Shown one piece after another: positions 46,151 to 56,767 of a stretch of 64,000 nt of DNA. Each line of letters opens with the position of its first letter. Within the stretch, counting starts at the first letter, position 1. Made by a program: the position numbers and the translations under genes. Location of the stretch: contig CM070577.1 in the NCBI GenBank assembly GCA_036346355.1, positions 15,065,666 through 15,129,665 on the forward strand, in the 5' to 3' direction. The DNA is from Rhipidocladum racemiflorum. Lineage: Eukaryota; Streptophyta; Magnoliopsida; Poales; Poaceae. The notes below the pieces were generated by a model. It was not told the origin of the DNA, did not search any database, and saw nothing but the letters and a program-made list of their open reading frames with translations.

Positions 46151-47278
46151 TTCTCGTTGACATACCATTCTCTGCCTGTTTTTCACAACATTCTCTACAG
46201 TAAACCCGAGATCAAGCGTTCTTCTTTTCTGGTTTATTAATTCTTCTTCTCTTTGTGACTTCCGCCGGCCGGAAGTTTGTCTAGTCTGCCGCCTGCCGGC
46301 GCGCGGTTCACAGTTCGCACCCGCCGTCCAACGATCACCTCAGATTTCACAACACCGGCATCGGTGCCCGGCAGCCTATATAGTTGGAAGCTTGGAGCCC
46401 ATTATTTGTCCGCCCTCCATCGCCAAAAGATCTTTCGGACGACGACCCATGTGGCGGTAGCAGTGGCCGCTCGCCGGCCTGTGCCGCGACAGGACGACGA
46501 GGCGCGCGCACCAGCCATCGTGATCGATCGGGTCTTCACGCGCACCCACGCACCGCAGTGGCGACGCCACCACGCATCGAGATGGAGCGTGCAGTGCAGT
46601 GCTTAGTTTGGAGCCCGATCAATGGCGATCCCTTTCCGGCGAGAAATTAATCATAGAGCGCCGCATACATGCACAGCCGGTGAATGCGCGCGCCCCTGTT
46701 ACGTGAGCGTCACAGAGTCGCAGGTCGCAATCAAGCAACATTAGCCGTAGCCACCACCCACCAGCCAGTACGTGGCCAGGGAAATACTAACTAGGTTGAT
46801 CGTATACTCCCTCTCAGTAGGTTGTTTTGGACGGACCATACCGTTAAAATTTTGAGACTTGACTATCAATATTTTTTTAAATATAATCTTATGGTGTTTT
46901 CTAAATATACAATAGAAAAAAATGTGTGTTTTGGAGGCCGTATCAATATCTAAATTGATATGTATTTGGGATTGGAGGTGAATATATATCCAACTGAAGA
47001 TGAAACGTCTGTATGATCGCATCAGTCTGTATATCTGCCTGCCCTTTGGATTTGTACTTGGGGTCTACTAATATTTGGCTAACACTACTGGCTAATTAAT
47101 CAATGTTCGTATATGCGAGTAATAATGCGACCTTGCATGGGTCGTCCTTTGCTTCGACCTCTGCGTGGTCCATAGTTGATACAGAAAATGCATGTGCATG
47201 ATGCTTGCGCCAGTACTGACCAACACGCACACCAGCTGCCTATCAGAAATAGTGGGATGTCAAGGACTATACTAGATT
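46151..47278. other. Intergenic; one Stowaway-like end
   Basis: 46250-46650 is GC-rich without a convincing gene: the longest frame lacks an ATG start. At about 46804 ACTCCCTCTCAGTAGG resembles one Stowaway terminus, but no partner end is seen. Confidence 0.4.
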
Positions 47279-47287
47279 TATTTACTA

Positions 47288-47484
47288 GGGAGTGTATAGG
47301 CATCATCCGGATGTTTTTGTTCTAAAAATCATCCAAACTTTGGACCGTATGATCAAAACACACATCCGTAGGATCAACCATCTCTAATTCAGAGGGGTGT
47401 GCATTGATCTGAAAGCAAATCCAATGCCCAAAATTTGGATGATAGTTGCTAAAGAAAATATCCGGGTGAAACTTATCAAAACCC
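47288..47484. mobile_element. MULE-type MITE, 197 bp
   Basis: Left end GGGAGTGTATAGGCATCATC; the right end reads inverted as GGGTTTTGATAAGTTTCACC, sharing CCGGAT further in. Perfect 9-bp duplication TATTTACTA (47279-47287 and 47485-47493), the length made by Mutator-like transposases. Its twin lies at 50925-51121. About 0.96 kb upstream of the protease start. Confidence 0.9.
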
Positions 47485-47493
47485 TATTTACTA

Positions 47494-48385
47494 TAATTAG
47501 GAGGCACTACAAAATTACCTTCGAATTTTTGTGCCTCTTGGTATCTCTACTCTTTAAAATCTTGATACATCTTATTGCTAGCTTAATGTGTATTTTGGTG
47601 TCTCTCAAGAATGGTAAAAAAATTCTTTATTGATCGATCCATTTACGTTGGATAGCCATCACTGTCTGATTGAGAACTTCTGAAAGAAAAGACATAACTT
47701 CAAGTATCTTTACATAAGAATGCTCGCACCGATCGTAGCAGCCACTATATATTCGGACTCTGAACAGTGCGGGGACGCAGTAGGACGCAAATGATTGGGT
47801 TGTTCTAATTTGCCAACTGGATTAGTTTGTTTTCTCTAGTCGCGTATCGGGACACGCTTCGCTATTATGAGCGTCCAAGTACTATATGCTTTCTCTACAC
47901 ATGACAACCCATCAACACTTGCTTTCTTTGCCTCATGCTCTGCCTATGCTAGGTAATTAAGCAAACCATCCATCTCGAGCAGAATCTACACAATAAGTTA
48001 ACGATGCTGCTTGCTGCTGCTGCTTAATTCCTAATGAGGATAAGCCAAAGAGAGAGCACAACTGTAGACGCATGGATGATACCCTATATTATCATACACT
48101 TGCTTGTAACTTTGTAAGGTGCTCGGCAATTGCTGCAGTACAGGACGACACTACGTCCGGCACCACGCGTGGTTTTGGCTCCCAATAATCGCGACTCACA
48201 CAAGAGCCGGAGCCGGAGGCAGACGACGAGGCCCATTCCGTTCGCTTAGCTTGCATTGGCTTGTCCAAACTGGGACAAAGCAACCACCAAATGGATCGGA
48301 TCGGATCGGATCGATCTCCAACTCTCGAGAGCTCCAAGAAAGAATTCAAGACCCATCGCCCGATCCCCGTGTATGACCGTGCACG
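47494..48385. other. Promoter-side intergenic sequence of the protease gene
   Basis: No gene seen. It contains a (GATCG)n-like run at about 48295-48315. Presumably holds upstream regulatory sequence, but I recognise no defined element. Confidence 0.4.
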
Positions 48386-48395
48386 TTTAAATAGG
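48386..48395 (+). promoter_or_regulatory. TATA-like box of the protease gene
   Basis: TTTAAATAGG lies 50-59 bases before the first ATG in otherwise GC-rich sequence, leaving a very short leader. Confidence 0.45.
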
Positions 48396-48444
48396 AGCCC
48401 CGTCTCCCGGTGTGACGCCGGCAGACGTAGCTGTGCTTCGACGC

Positions 48445-50685
48445 ATGATGCGGCCGTGGCTGGCGTTGGCGTTGCTCGCGCTCTGCGTGCCGGCCGCGTC
48501 GGCCGAGACGGCGGCGTACATTGTACACATGGACAAGTCGGCCATGCCGAGGGGGTTCTCGAGCCACCTGAGCTGGTACGAGTCCACGCTCGCCGCGGCC
48601 GCCCCGGGCGCCGACATGTTCTACGTCTACGACAACGCGATGCACGGCTTCGCGGCGAGGCTGCCAACTGAGGAGCTTGAGAAGCTCAAGCGCTCCCGTG
48701 GCTTCCTGTCGTGCTACCGCGACGACGCGGGGGTGGTGCGGCGCGACACGACGCACACGCCGGAATTCCTCGGTGTTAGCGCTGCCGGGGGCCTGTGGGG
48801 GGCGTCAAAGCACGGAGAGGACGTCATTGTCGGCGTGGTGGACACGGGCGTGTGGCCCGAGAGCGCGAGCTTCCGTGACGACGGGCTCCCGCCGGTGCCG
48901 GCCCGGTGGAAGGGCTTCTGCGAGTCCGGCACGGCGTTTGACGCAGCCAAAGTGTGCAACCGGAAGCTCGTCGGCGCGCGCAAGTTCAACAAGGGCCTCG
49001 TTGCCAACAACAACGTGAGCATCGCCGTCAACTCCCCGCGCGACACCGACGGCCACGGCACGCACACCTCGTCCACGGCCGCCGGCTCGCCCGTGGCAGA
49101 TGCGTCCTTCTTCGGCTACGCGCCAGGCACCGCGCGAGGCATGGCGCCCCGCGCCAGGGTGGCGATGTACAAGGCCCTGTGGGACGAGGGCACGTACCCG
49201 TCCGACATACTCGCCGCCATAGACCAGGCCATCGCCGACGGCGTCGACGTCCTCTCCCTCTCCATCGGCTTTAACGACGTCCCGCTCTACCAGGACCCCA
49301 TCGCCATCGGCGCGTTCGCGGCGATGCAGCGCGGCGTGTTCGTGTCAACGTCGGCGGGCAACCTTGGCCCCGACCTCGGGTTACTCCACAACGGCACGCC
49401 GTGGACGCTCACCGTAGCGTCGGGCACGGTGGACCGGGAGTTCTCCGGCGTCGTGACGCTCGGCGACGGCACGACCATCATCGGCGAATCGCTGTACCCG
49501 GGCAGCCCGGGCACTGTCTCAACCTCCGGGCTCGTGTTCCTCGGCGCTTGCGACAACGCCACCGTGCTCGTAAGGAACCGCGGCAAGGTCGTGCTCTGCG
49601 ACGCCACGGACTCCCTCAGCTCTGCGATATCCGCGGCGCAAGAGGCGAACGTGCGCGCTGGGCTGTTCCTATCCAACGACTCGTTCAGGGAGCTCTCGGA
49701 GCACTTCACGTTCCCGGGCGTCATACTGAGCCCGCAGGAAGGCCCCGCGCTACTGCAGTACATACAGAGGAGCGGCGCCGCCAAGGCCTCGATAAAGTTC
49801 GAGGTGACCGTTCTGGGCACGAAGCCCGCGCCGCTGGTGGCAACGTACTCGTCGCGCGGGCCCTCGGGGAGCTGCCCGACGGTGCTCAAGCCCGACGTGC
49901 TCGCGCCGGGCTCGCTTATCCTCGCCTCGTGGGCGGAGAACGTCAGCGTCGCGCCCGTCGGGTCGCAGGAGCTGTTCGGCCGGTTTAACATCATCTCCGG
50001 AACGTCCATGGCGTGCCCGCACGCGTCAGGGGTGGCCGCGCTGCTCAGGGCCGTGCACCCGGAGTGGAGCCCTGCGGCGGTGCGGTCCGCGATGATGACG
50101 ACGGCCAGCGCGGTGGACAACACATTCGCGTCCATCAAGGACATGGGCCGGGGCAACCGGGCCGCGACGCCGCTGGCGATGGGCTCCGGCCACATCGACC
50201 CGAACCGCGCCGTGGACCCGGGCCTGGTCTACGACGCCGGGCCGGAGGACTACATCAAGCTCATGTGCGCCATGAACTACACCGCGGAGCAGATCAAGAC
50301 CGTGGCGCAGTCGCTGTCGCCCGCCGTGGACTGCGCCGGCGCGTCGCTCGACCTCAACTATCCGTCGTTCATCGCCTTCTTCGACCCGAGCGGTGCCGCC
50401 GCGGAGAGGACGTTCACCAGGGCCGTGACCAACGCGGGCGACGCGCCGGCGAGCTACAGCGCCAGGGTGAAGGGCCTGAGCGGGCTGACGGTGACCGTCG
50501 TGCCGGACAGGCTGGTGTTCGGCGGCAAGCACGAGAAGAAGCGGTACACGGTCGTGATCCGGGGGCAGATGAAGAACAAGACCGACGTGGTGCTGCATGG
50601 GTCGTTGACGTGGGTGGACGCCGCTGGCAAGTACACGGTGAGGAGCCCCATCGTTGCAACGACCGCGAGCTCGGATCGGCTATAG
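48445..50685 (+). CDS. Subtilisin-like serine protease (plant subtilase, S8/pyrolysin type)
   Basis: Single exon, 746 aa, a normal length for plant subtilases, most of which have few or no introns. Signal peptide about residues 1-22 (LALALLALCVPAASA), then the I9 propeptide (AYIVHMDKSAMP onward), ending near TTHTPEFLGV. The catalytic domain has Asp133 (VVDTGVWPES), His204 (DGHGTHTSS), oxyanion Asn306 (STSAGN) and Ser521 (GTSMACPHASG). A protease-associated insert lies before the Ser, and a C-terminal Fn3-like domain starts near LNYPSF. It should be secreted to the apoplast and cut peptide or protein substrates; the substrate is unknown. Start chosen at the tandem ATGATG (48445), since the longer frame opens on a GTG. 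All catalytic residues are intact. Confidence 0.95.
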   Translation: MMRPWLALALLALCVPAASAETAAYIVHMDKSAMPRGFSSHLSWYESTLAAAAPGADMFYVYDNAMHGFAARLPTEELEKLKRSRGFLSCYRDDAGVVRRDTTHTPEFLGVSAAGGLWGASKHGEDVIVGVVDTGVWPESASFRDDGLPPVPARWKGFCESGTAFDAAKVCNRKLVGARKFNKGLVANNNVSIAVNSPRDTDGHGTHTSSTAAGSPVADASFFGYAPGTARGMAPRARVAMYKALWDEGTYPSDILAAIDQAIADGVDVLSLSIGFNDVPLYQDPIAIGAFAAMQRGVFVSTSAGNLGPDLGLLHNGTPWTLTVASGTVDREFSGVVTLGDGTTIIGESLYPGSPGTVSTSGLVFLGACDNATVLVRNRGKVVLCDATDSLSSAISAAQEANVRAGLFLSNDSFRELSEHFTFPGVILSPQEGPALLQYIQRSGAAKASIKFEVTVLGTKPAPLVATYSSRGPSGSCPTVLKPDVLAPGSLILASWAENVSVAPVGSQELFGRFNIISGTSMACPHASGVAALLRAVHPEWSPAAVRSAMMTTASAVDNTFASIKDMGRGNRAATPLAMGSGHIDPNRAVDPGLVYDAGPEDYIKLMCAMNYTAEQIKTVAQSLSPAVDCAGASLDLNYPSFIAFFDPSGAAAERTFTRAVTNAGDAPASYSARVKGLSGLTVTVVPDRLVFGGKHEKKRYTVVIRGQMKNKTDVVLHGSLTWVDAAGKYTVRSPIVATTASSDRL

Positions 50686-50924
50686 GATACACACGTATAG
50701 AATTCATGTCCAAAAATATGCTCGGGTGAAGGTAAACAAATAAGGCAAGTTTCTAAGCAAATGAGCGCACACATATATACGCCACGGTTTAGATACTGAA
50801 GTCCCAAATTTTTCATGAAACAGATGTATAGCACATCTATTGAAATATCCGAAATGATTTTTCATGTAGCTGAGCTTGAGGTTAGATGACAATGTGCGTA
50901 TTTTATTAGTTCGCAAAAGTTTAT

Positions 50925-51121
50925 GAGTGTATAGACATCATCCGGATGTTTTTGTTCCAAAAAATATCTAAACTTTGGACCGTACGATCAAAACACACAT
51001 CCGTAGGATCAACCCACCTCGAATTCAGGAGGAGTGTATTGATCTGAAAGCAAATCCAATGACTAAGAATTTAGATGATAGTTACTAAAGAAAACATCCG
51101 GATAAAACTTATCAAAAACCC
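50925..51121. mobile_element. MULE-type MITE, 197 bp (twin of 47288)
   Basis: Starts GAGTGTATAGACATCATCCGG and ends with the inverted partner ATCAAAAACCC. Perfect 9-bp duplication AAAGTTTAT (50916-50924 and 51122-51130). Same length and orientation as the copy at 47288, with scattered substitutions. It begins 240 bp after the protease stop codon. Confidence 0.9.
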
Positions 51122-51130
51122 AAAGTTTAT

Positions 51131-52243
51131 TCCTTCTTTGTTTCAAGATGCGAGGACAGAAGGAGAGAGAGTGGGGCAGATTTTTCTCATCTTTTGCTGC
51201 AATCATTTGTTCCTCAGAGTCGACCATAACCCGTGAGAGTCAAATGATTAGTGGTAGGTGGTCTCGCTGATATGATATGGGTCCGTGCACTATATATTAT
51301 TGTGCTGCATGAAGTTCCTCTGGATCGCAATATCACATCTCCTCGTGTTGCCATAGCCTAGGCCATGTGATTATGGCATATATTGTTCTCTGAAATATGC
51401 CAACTCGTTGCAAAACTGCTGAATAATAATAGATAATTTTTACGGTGGATTATACTGGTAGTATATAGTGTGTAGTAGAAATCAAATCTAACCGTTGATT
51501 TGTTAAGGGTGCTTCTACTACTATACTACTAGATGAAGTATAAGTAAACTTTAGTTAATCTGATCCATTAGATCAAATAGAATGAATGGTCCATATTCAA
51601 TTTAGTATACTGTAAAAGAGCTCTAATAATATATACTGTGAACCTCCTTAATTAGCATTTAGCAAATCACACATTAGAGCCGTTCGTTGAGAGTAGTGAT
51701 AATAATATAGATGTATGTAACTTGACTAATATAATCAGTCACATACCGTAAATTAATTTACAAACACAGGGAAATGGATATATGATTAATTAGTTAATTA
51801 AATTTAAACTTCCAAAAAGGACAATTGAACTGTACTCACATTTTAAGGATGGGATTTCTCCAGATCATCTAGCTGCAGTTCATGCTGTGATTGCTCAATC
51901 CATGCCAGCAGTATAAGAAAGGTGCACTCGATCAGCACAACTCAGCACACACCAACATGAATTCGATGAAAGCCCGTCCCAATGGGACGGAGTGAATTTG
52001 TCAAGCAAGAGAATGATATCATTAATACCAACAAATTAAACTTTATTATATCGCCATCAACGTTTCTAACCATGCAAATCCTGTATTAATCAACAACATT
52101 CAGCCTAGTGCAAACGATACATGAAAACGATTGAGCATTGATTGTGGGATTGCATAGCCATTATACAGAGAAATAGTTTAAAGCTTGATTTCATTCTGAA
52201 CAGTTATAATACCATGTGTCGTTGTGTCTTCTGCTGTTCTGCC
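51131..52243. other. Intergenic and 3' UTR of the FabZ gene
   Basis: No gene seen. The right-hand few hundred bases should contain the minus-strand gene's 3' UTR. Confidence 0.45.
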
Positions 52244-54699
52244 TTACTCTGATCCAGTAGCCATCAAGAACTCCCCCTCGCATACTAGGTCACCTCCAAC
52301 ATAAGCTTTTCCTTCCATCTTTGCAATTCCAAATCTCTTCTGCAACTTGATCAGAGTCATTCTCAAGATCAAGGTGTCTCCAGCGATTACTGGCTTCCGG
52401 AACCTCACTTTATCAATCCCCGCGAAAAAGAAGTTCTCTCGAGATCCACCGACTTCAGGTTGCAACATTACTAAACCTCCAACCTGGGCCATTGCCTGTG
52501 CATCAAGGTAAAAACTAGGTTCTCACACATACAATTTAAGAAGTTATATAATTTACGCCAGACCATAAGTGGTTAGTACATAGGATCAAGATATGCCTTC
52601 GGCAGACTGCAGCATCAGACTGCAGCATACACACAACACACAGAGCGTTACACATCAGCTGTTGGACTTTTCATGCCACGGTCTACTGTAGTTTCAAAAT
52701 GTATCAAACAAAAGCACCGAATATCACAGTTACTATGTGGCTTATCCTTATTTAAAAACAGCCATGTGAGTTGCTACAGGCCCCTTGTACCTGCCGTAGT
52801 TCATGTTAGTTCTCACAGTTAATTATCTTGTCAGTTTGCTAACTTTTTACTCTTTAGGCATCCAATCTACAAGTCAAAAGATAACAATTTGTAACAAAAA
52901 CAGGCCCATATCAATGTTTAGTTAACAACAATCCTATGGCAATGCTAAAATGAGAGCAAGGAAAGATCAGGTTTAGATAACAATAGTGTACAGATCTGAA
53001 CCTTTGCGTTTTTTTAGAAACCTGTAGCACAAACAAAATGTGCTTACAAGAGTACAGGCACTTTGCTTCTACAAAAGAAAGAAAACTGTGCTGCAATGAG
53101 GCCATGACAAGTTAAGTGTGCAATATCCAGAACAAATTAGCTAGCAATCGGCATATGCATGAGCAAACTGAATTGAAGAATGAAGACTTCAAAGTAATGT
53201 TTCAATATGTCCTTAAGTGGACCATACAACGTGGCATTACAACTGATTACAGTTTTAAGGAAAAGTATGATGACACAGACAACTTAATTTACATATCAAT
53301 GAACAGTTGTATGTCAGTAAGCAAGTTGGACAAACTAGAGAGATAAAAAAGGCAATCAGCATATACCTCAACCATTAGAACACCAGGCATTATGGGTCGT
53401 TCCGGGAAATGTCCTGGGAAGAAGTTATCATTTATCGTCACATTCTTAATCCCAACAGCATATTCTCCAGGTTTGTAATCAATCACTCTGTCAACTAGAA
53501 GAAATGGGAACCTAACATGCAAATCCACAAATGGTAAGCAGTTAACTAACAAAATTGACTGAAAATTGTGCATGTATGTACAATCAAGTATCTTTGCCTT
53601 TGATAGGATATCCACAGCAATGAAATGTTTTTTCTTCCGCACTGTTGACATAATCAACCACAGTGCATTAGATAGCAGTTAGCGGTCGGTGAGCAGTCAT
53701 GCCACCATTTAAGCGCTACAGCATGTTACTGGCCTTGGCATGCAGAGCAGGCGGGCAACTTTGAACACTTAGCAGGCGCGTATGTGGCTCAAGCAGCCTT
53801 GATCTAGAACACTGGTCAATCATACACTTTCCTGGGAAACATGTTGTTTTCTTATCAACCATACACCCACTGGTTTGTTTGATAATTTCCTTAAGTGGTT
53901 TGCATAACCACCAATTGGGAATGAAATAACATTAGACTTGTATGTAAAAAGTTATGTAATTTCACACCTTTTAAGAGAAAAATAGAAGGGAAGAAATCAG
54001 TGTTGTACTTAGGTAACTGCACAGGAAACCAGGAACTCATATCAACCTACACATCCCGTCACATCACCTATTAGAGTGTAACGTCATTCCTTCTTATCCC
54101 AACAAATCTAATGTGCTGGAGTTCTACAAGATGAAAGTCACGGATTGAATTAAAGCACTAACCAAGTCCTGAAATATCGCATCTATTTTTTATTTGGGTG
54201 AAATGCATCAGCATACGGTGAGTTGCTGGAATTACAGATACGCAATCACAATCTACAGGTATCACACACAGCATAACAACAAAAGAATGGATAGTGCCAC
54301 CCAAGAACTACCCACCTATGCGGCAGGATATCGCGGATCTGGTTGATGTCCATCACAGCCGGGAAGGGAGGAAACCCTGGGCAAGAGATCACCACCCCGA
54401 GAAGCACACTAGTCAGTTCAATTATCCAAACAATTCCCAACAAACAGCTACAAAACCATAGGCACAAGAAAGGAAATAAGAGCGTCCAGGATGAGCACAA
54501 GGAAAAGGCACCGACTTTTCTCTATGGGCACCTCGGTCTCCACCTTGTCGCCGGCGCCGGCGCACCGCGCGACGAGCGGCCTGGCAGCGGGGGTCGAGAG
54601 GGCAGGCGCGAAGCGGGGTCGGACGGTGATGCGGGCGGGGAGGAGGGGAGAGGACAGGAGGGCGGAGCACTGGGAGCTTGGCATGGCCGCGGTTTCCAT
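52244..54699 (-). CDS. FabZ: 3-hydroxyacyl-[ACP] dehydratase FabZ, plastid
   Basis: Four exons on minus: 54699-54516, 54376-54316, 53511-53367 and 52495-52244. They total 642 nt, 213 aa, with GT-AG introns in phase. The N-terminal ~55 residues are Ala/Pro/Ser/Arg-rich, a plastid transit peptide. Then comes the hotdog-fold dehydratase: MDINQIRDILPHR, FPFLLVDRV, the catalytic His116 in PGHFPERPIMPG and the catalytic Glu130 starting E-AMAQVGG, 14 residues apart as in bacterial FabZ. It removes water from beta-hydroxyacyl-ACP in plastid type II fatty-acid synthesis. An intron falls exactly after the Glu130 codon. First ATG chosen in frame with the transit peptide. Confidence 0.95.
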
Positions 54700-55246
54700 T
54701 GCCGCCTTGGTCGGGAGGGAGCGGAGGAGACGAGGGGTGGAAGCGTGTGTTTTGAAGAGGAACAGCGGAGGGGCGCGATGGGTACGAGGTGGGAGAGCCG
54801 GTGAGGGTTTTCGGTGGGGCCTTGGAAGCTCAGCCCAGGTTGGACTTTGCCTAGCCTTTTTTTTCGATTTTTTTCCCGTCAAATATTGCTGGGTTTTGTC
54901 ACTGAATAATTGGTTTCCGATAAAAAAAAGTATTTTTGATAATTTGCCACTCAAAATAATAACATCGGGTGAAATGCCGCTCAGAAGAATGTGGTTTGTG
55001 AAATGCCACATGAAAGAATAAGATTGGCCGAAAATGCCAAAAATTTTTTCACGTACGTGGCTATTTTTCACCAACGGTGAATATTAAGTTGCATGCACCA
55101 GTTAGTTCATCGAAAAGCTTAAGCTGATGAGGAAAGACGGGCAATTCACTTATACTTCAACACTCCTCCTCACGTGTAGGCTCCCTCAGACCTAAGACGT
55201 GGAATAGAAGTGGGTTGCAATTATTAATTTTTAATTGAGAGAGACT
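54700..55246. other. FabZ 5' side and intergenic
   Basis: 54700-54830 is GC-rich and probably holds the FabZ 5' UTR and promoter on minus. 54850-55075 is AT-rich with repeated 'gaaatgcc' words. 55130-55250 looks like a piece of another LTR. No gene. Confidence 0.4.
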
Positions 55247-55728
55247 ATGGCCCGAATATCCAATTCCACAAAACTCATCCAAATTCAACCAAACCAATTC
55301 CATTGAGTTCCAAATATTCTAAAATGGCTCTAGGAATTTTTCCGAAATTTTTAGGCCATTTTTCCTAATTTTTCTCTAGGGTGGAACGTTTGCGTAAAGG
55401 AGGACCTATGGCGTGGCGACACGTGGCGCATGAATAGTGTCATCTTCAACCTCTAGCCATGCATGGTTGGTGGAGCTCAAGCAAGCAACAATGGAGGGAG
55501 ACCTTCTTTAAATGCTTGTAACTCCCTCCACGCAACTCCAAATGACGAACGGCCGGTTGCGTTGGATTCGTAGCGTCGTCCTCTTCACATCCCCCACCAC
55601 CTCTCGCTGGAAAACTCGCCGGAGTGCGCACGATCGGGCAAAAACTGAAAACCGTCCAAATGCATTCCATCCTCATTTACTCGGCCGTTTCTCGTCCAAC
55701 CGGCGCACCACCACCTCCATTCTCTCTG

Positions 55729-55736
55729 TATAAAAG
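55729..55736 (+). promoter_or_regulatory. TATA box of LTR E
   Basis: TATAAAAG about 0.48 kb into the LTR, followed by a leader with CTCCGGTGAGC and TTCCGGTGAGTT, both good splice-donor matches on the sense strand. Confidence 0.5.
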
Positions 55737-56314
55737 CCCTCTTCCTAGTGGTATGATCCTCTTTTGGCATCTCCTCTCCGTTTGTTCTCTAGATCAAGAA
55801 AACCGAAGACGGGTCACACTTTTTCAACGTTCGTCGTGTTCATCCTTATTTCTCTCTCTCCGGTGAGCCATTCTTCATGCCACTTGGTTCCTTGTGACCG
55901 TGGATGAGTCTAGAAGCTAACCCAATCGTTGATTTTAGGTTCCATCAACCGTGGGCGACGAATTTGGAGCTTTTGTGCATTCGGCCGAACCTCCGTTCTT
56001 CGTCGATTTCTCCAATTCCGGTGAGTTTAGGTTCAATTCCTTCCTCCTAGATGTTGCTAAGGATGTTATCTATTGATTCCATGCTTTTATTTGGATCAAT
56101 TCCATGCAAAAATGAGTGAAAAATCCGGATTTTTGGAAACGTGCCTTCTCTGTTTTTGTTTCTCCTTGTTTTCTCATGGCCATGGCCGGCCATGCCGCCA
56201 CATCGCTGTCAGCGTCGCCGCCGCCGTCTTGCGTCTTGCTGCAAGACGCTCGCGCCTCCCGGCCGCCTTCGCCGCTGGGCGACCCCAGCCACACTGCCGC
56301 GAGCCCCACCTTCT

Positions 56315-56358
56315 CTCTCTCTTCCTCTCTCTCTCTTTCTCTCTCTCTCTCTTCTCCA
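56315..56358. repeat. CT microsatellite
   Basis: Interrupted (CT)n run within LTR E; no further role visible. Confidence 0.8.
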
Positions 56359-56695
56359 TGCCATGGCCATGGCAAGCTTCTAGGAGAAGCAACCCCATCT
56401 CATTGACACATGGGCCCCACCTGCCATAGAGCCAAGACCCAGTCAAAGTCAAGTCAGCCAGTCAAACTTTGACCCAGTCAAACCAGAGAGGAATATTCCG
56501 GGAATATTCTCGGTTTTCCGATTTATTCGAAATTCAAACTTCGGAAGCTCATAACTTTCTCATCCGAACTCTGTTTGACTCCATTCAAATTTCTAAATTC
56601 ATCTAAAATCAAGACCTTCCTGCCAGTACTAATTTTATAATTTTTGGATTTTATTTATTTTCTGTTGTTTATTTATTGCCTCGTTTTGCGTGTAG

Positions 56696-56767
56696 TCGAC
56701 GATCCCGCCGCGACCGCCGATTCCGCCGCCGAACTTCCCGCGTACGAAGACCTACCCGGGACAGAAG
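56696..56767 (+). other. Putative acidic mini-exon in LTR E (72 bp)
   Basis: Acceptor GCGTGTAG, GC-type donor GAAG|GCAAGT, open in the shared phase. Encodes an Asp/Glu/Ala/Pro segment (VDDPAATADSAAEL, YEDLPGTE). Confidence 0.45.

Noticed and set aside
46277..46606. 109-codon plus-strand frame
   Set aside because: Does not start with ATG and has no recognisable domain; probably chance in GC-rich sequence.
48412..48444. Longer start for the protease frame
   Set aside because: Begins with GTG. The ATGATG at 48445 leads directly into a signal peptide.
48092..50598. Long antisense frames over the protease gene
   Set aside because: High-GC shadow frames with Arg/Ala/Gly-biased, low-information translations opposite an intact gene.
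54448..55021. Long frames on both strands over FabZ exon 1
   Set aside because: The minus frame merely extends exon 1 through upstream and intron sequence. The plus frame is its shadow.
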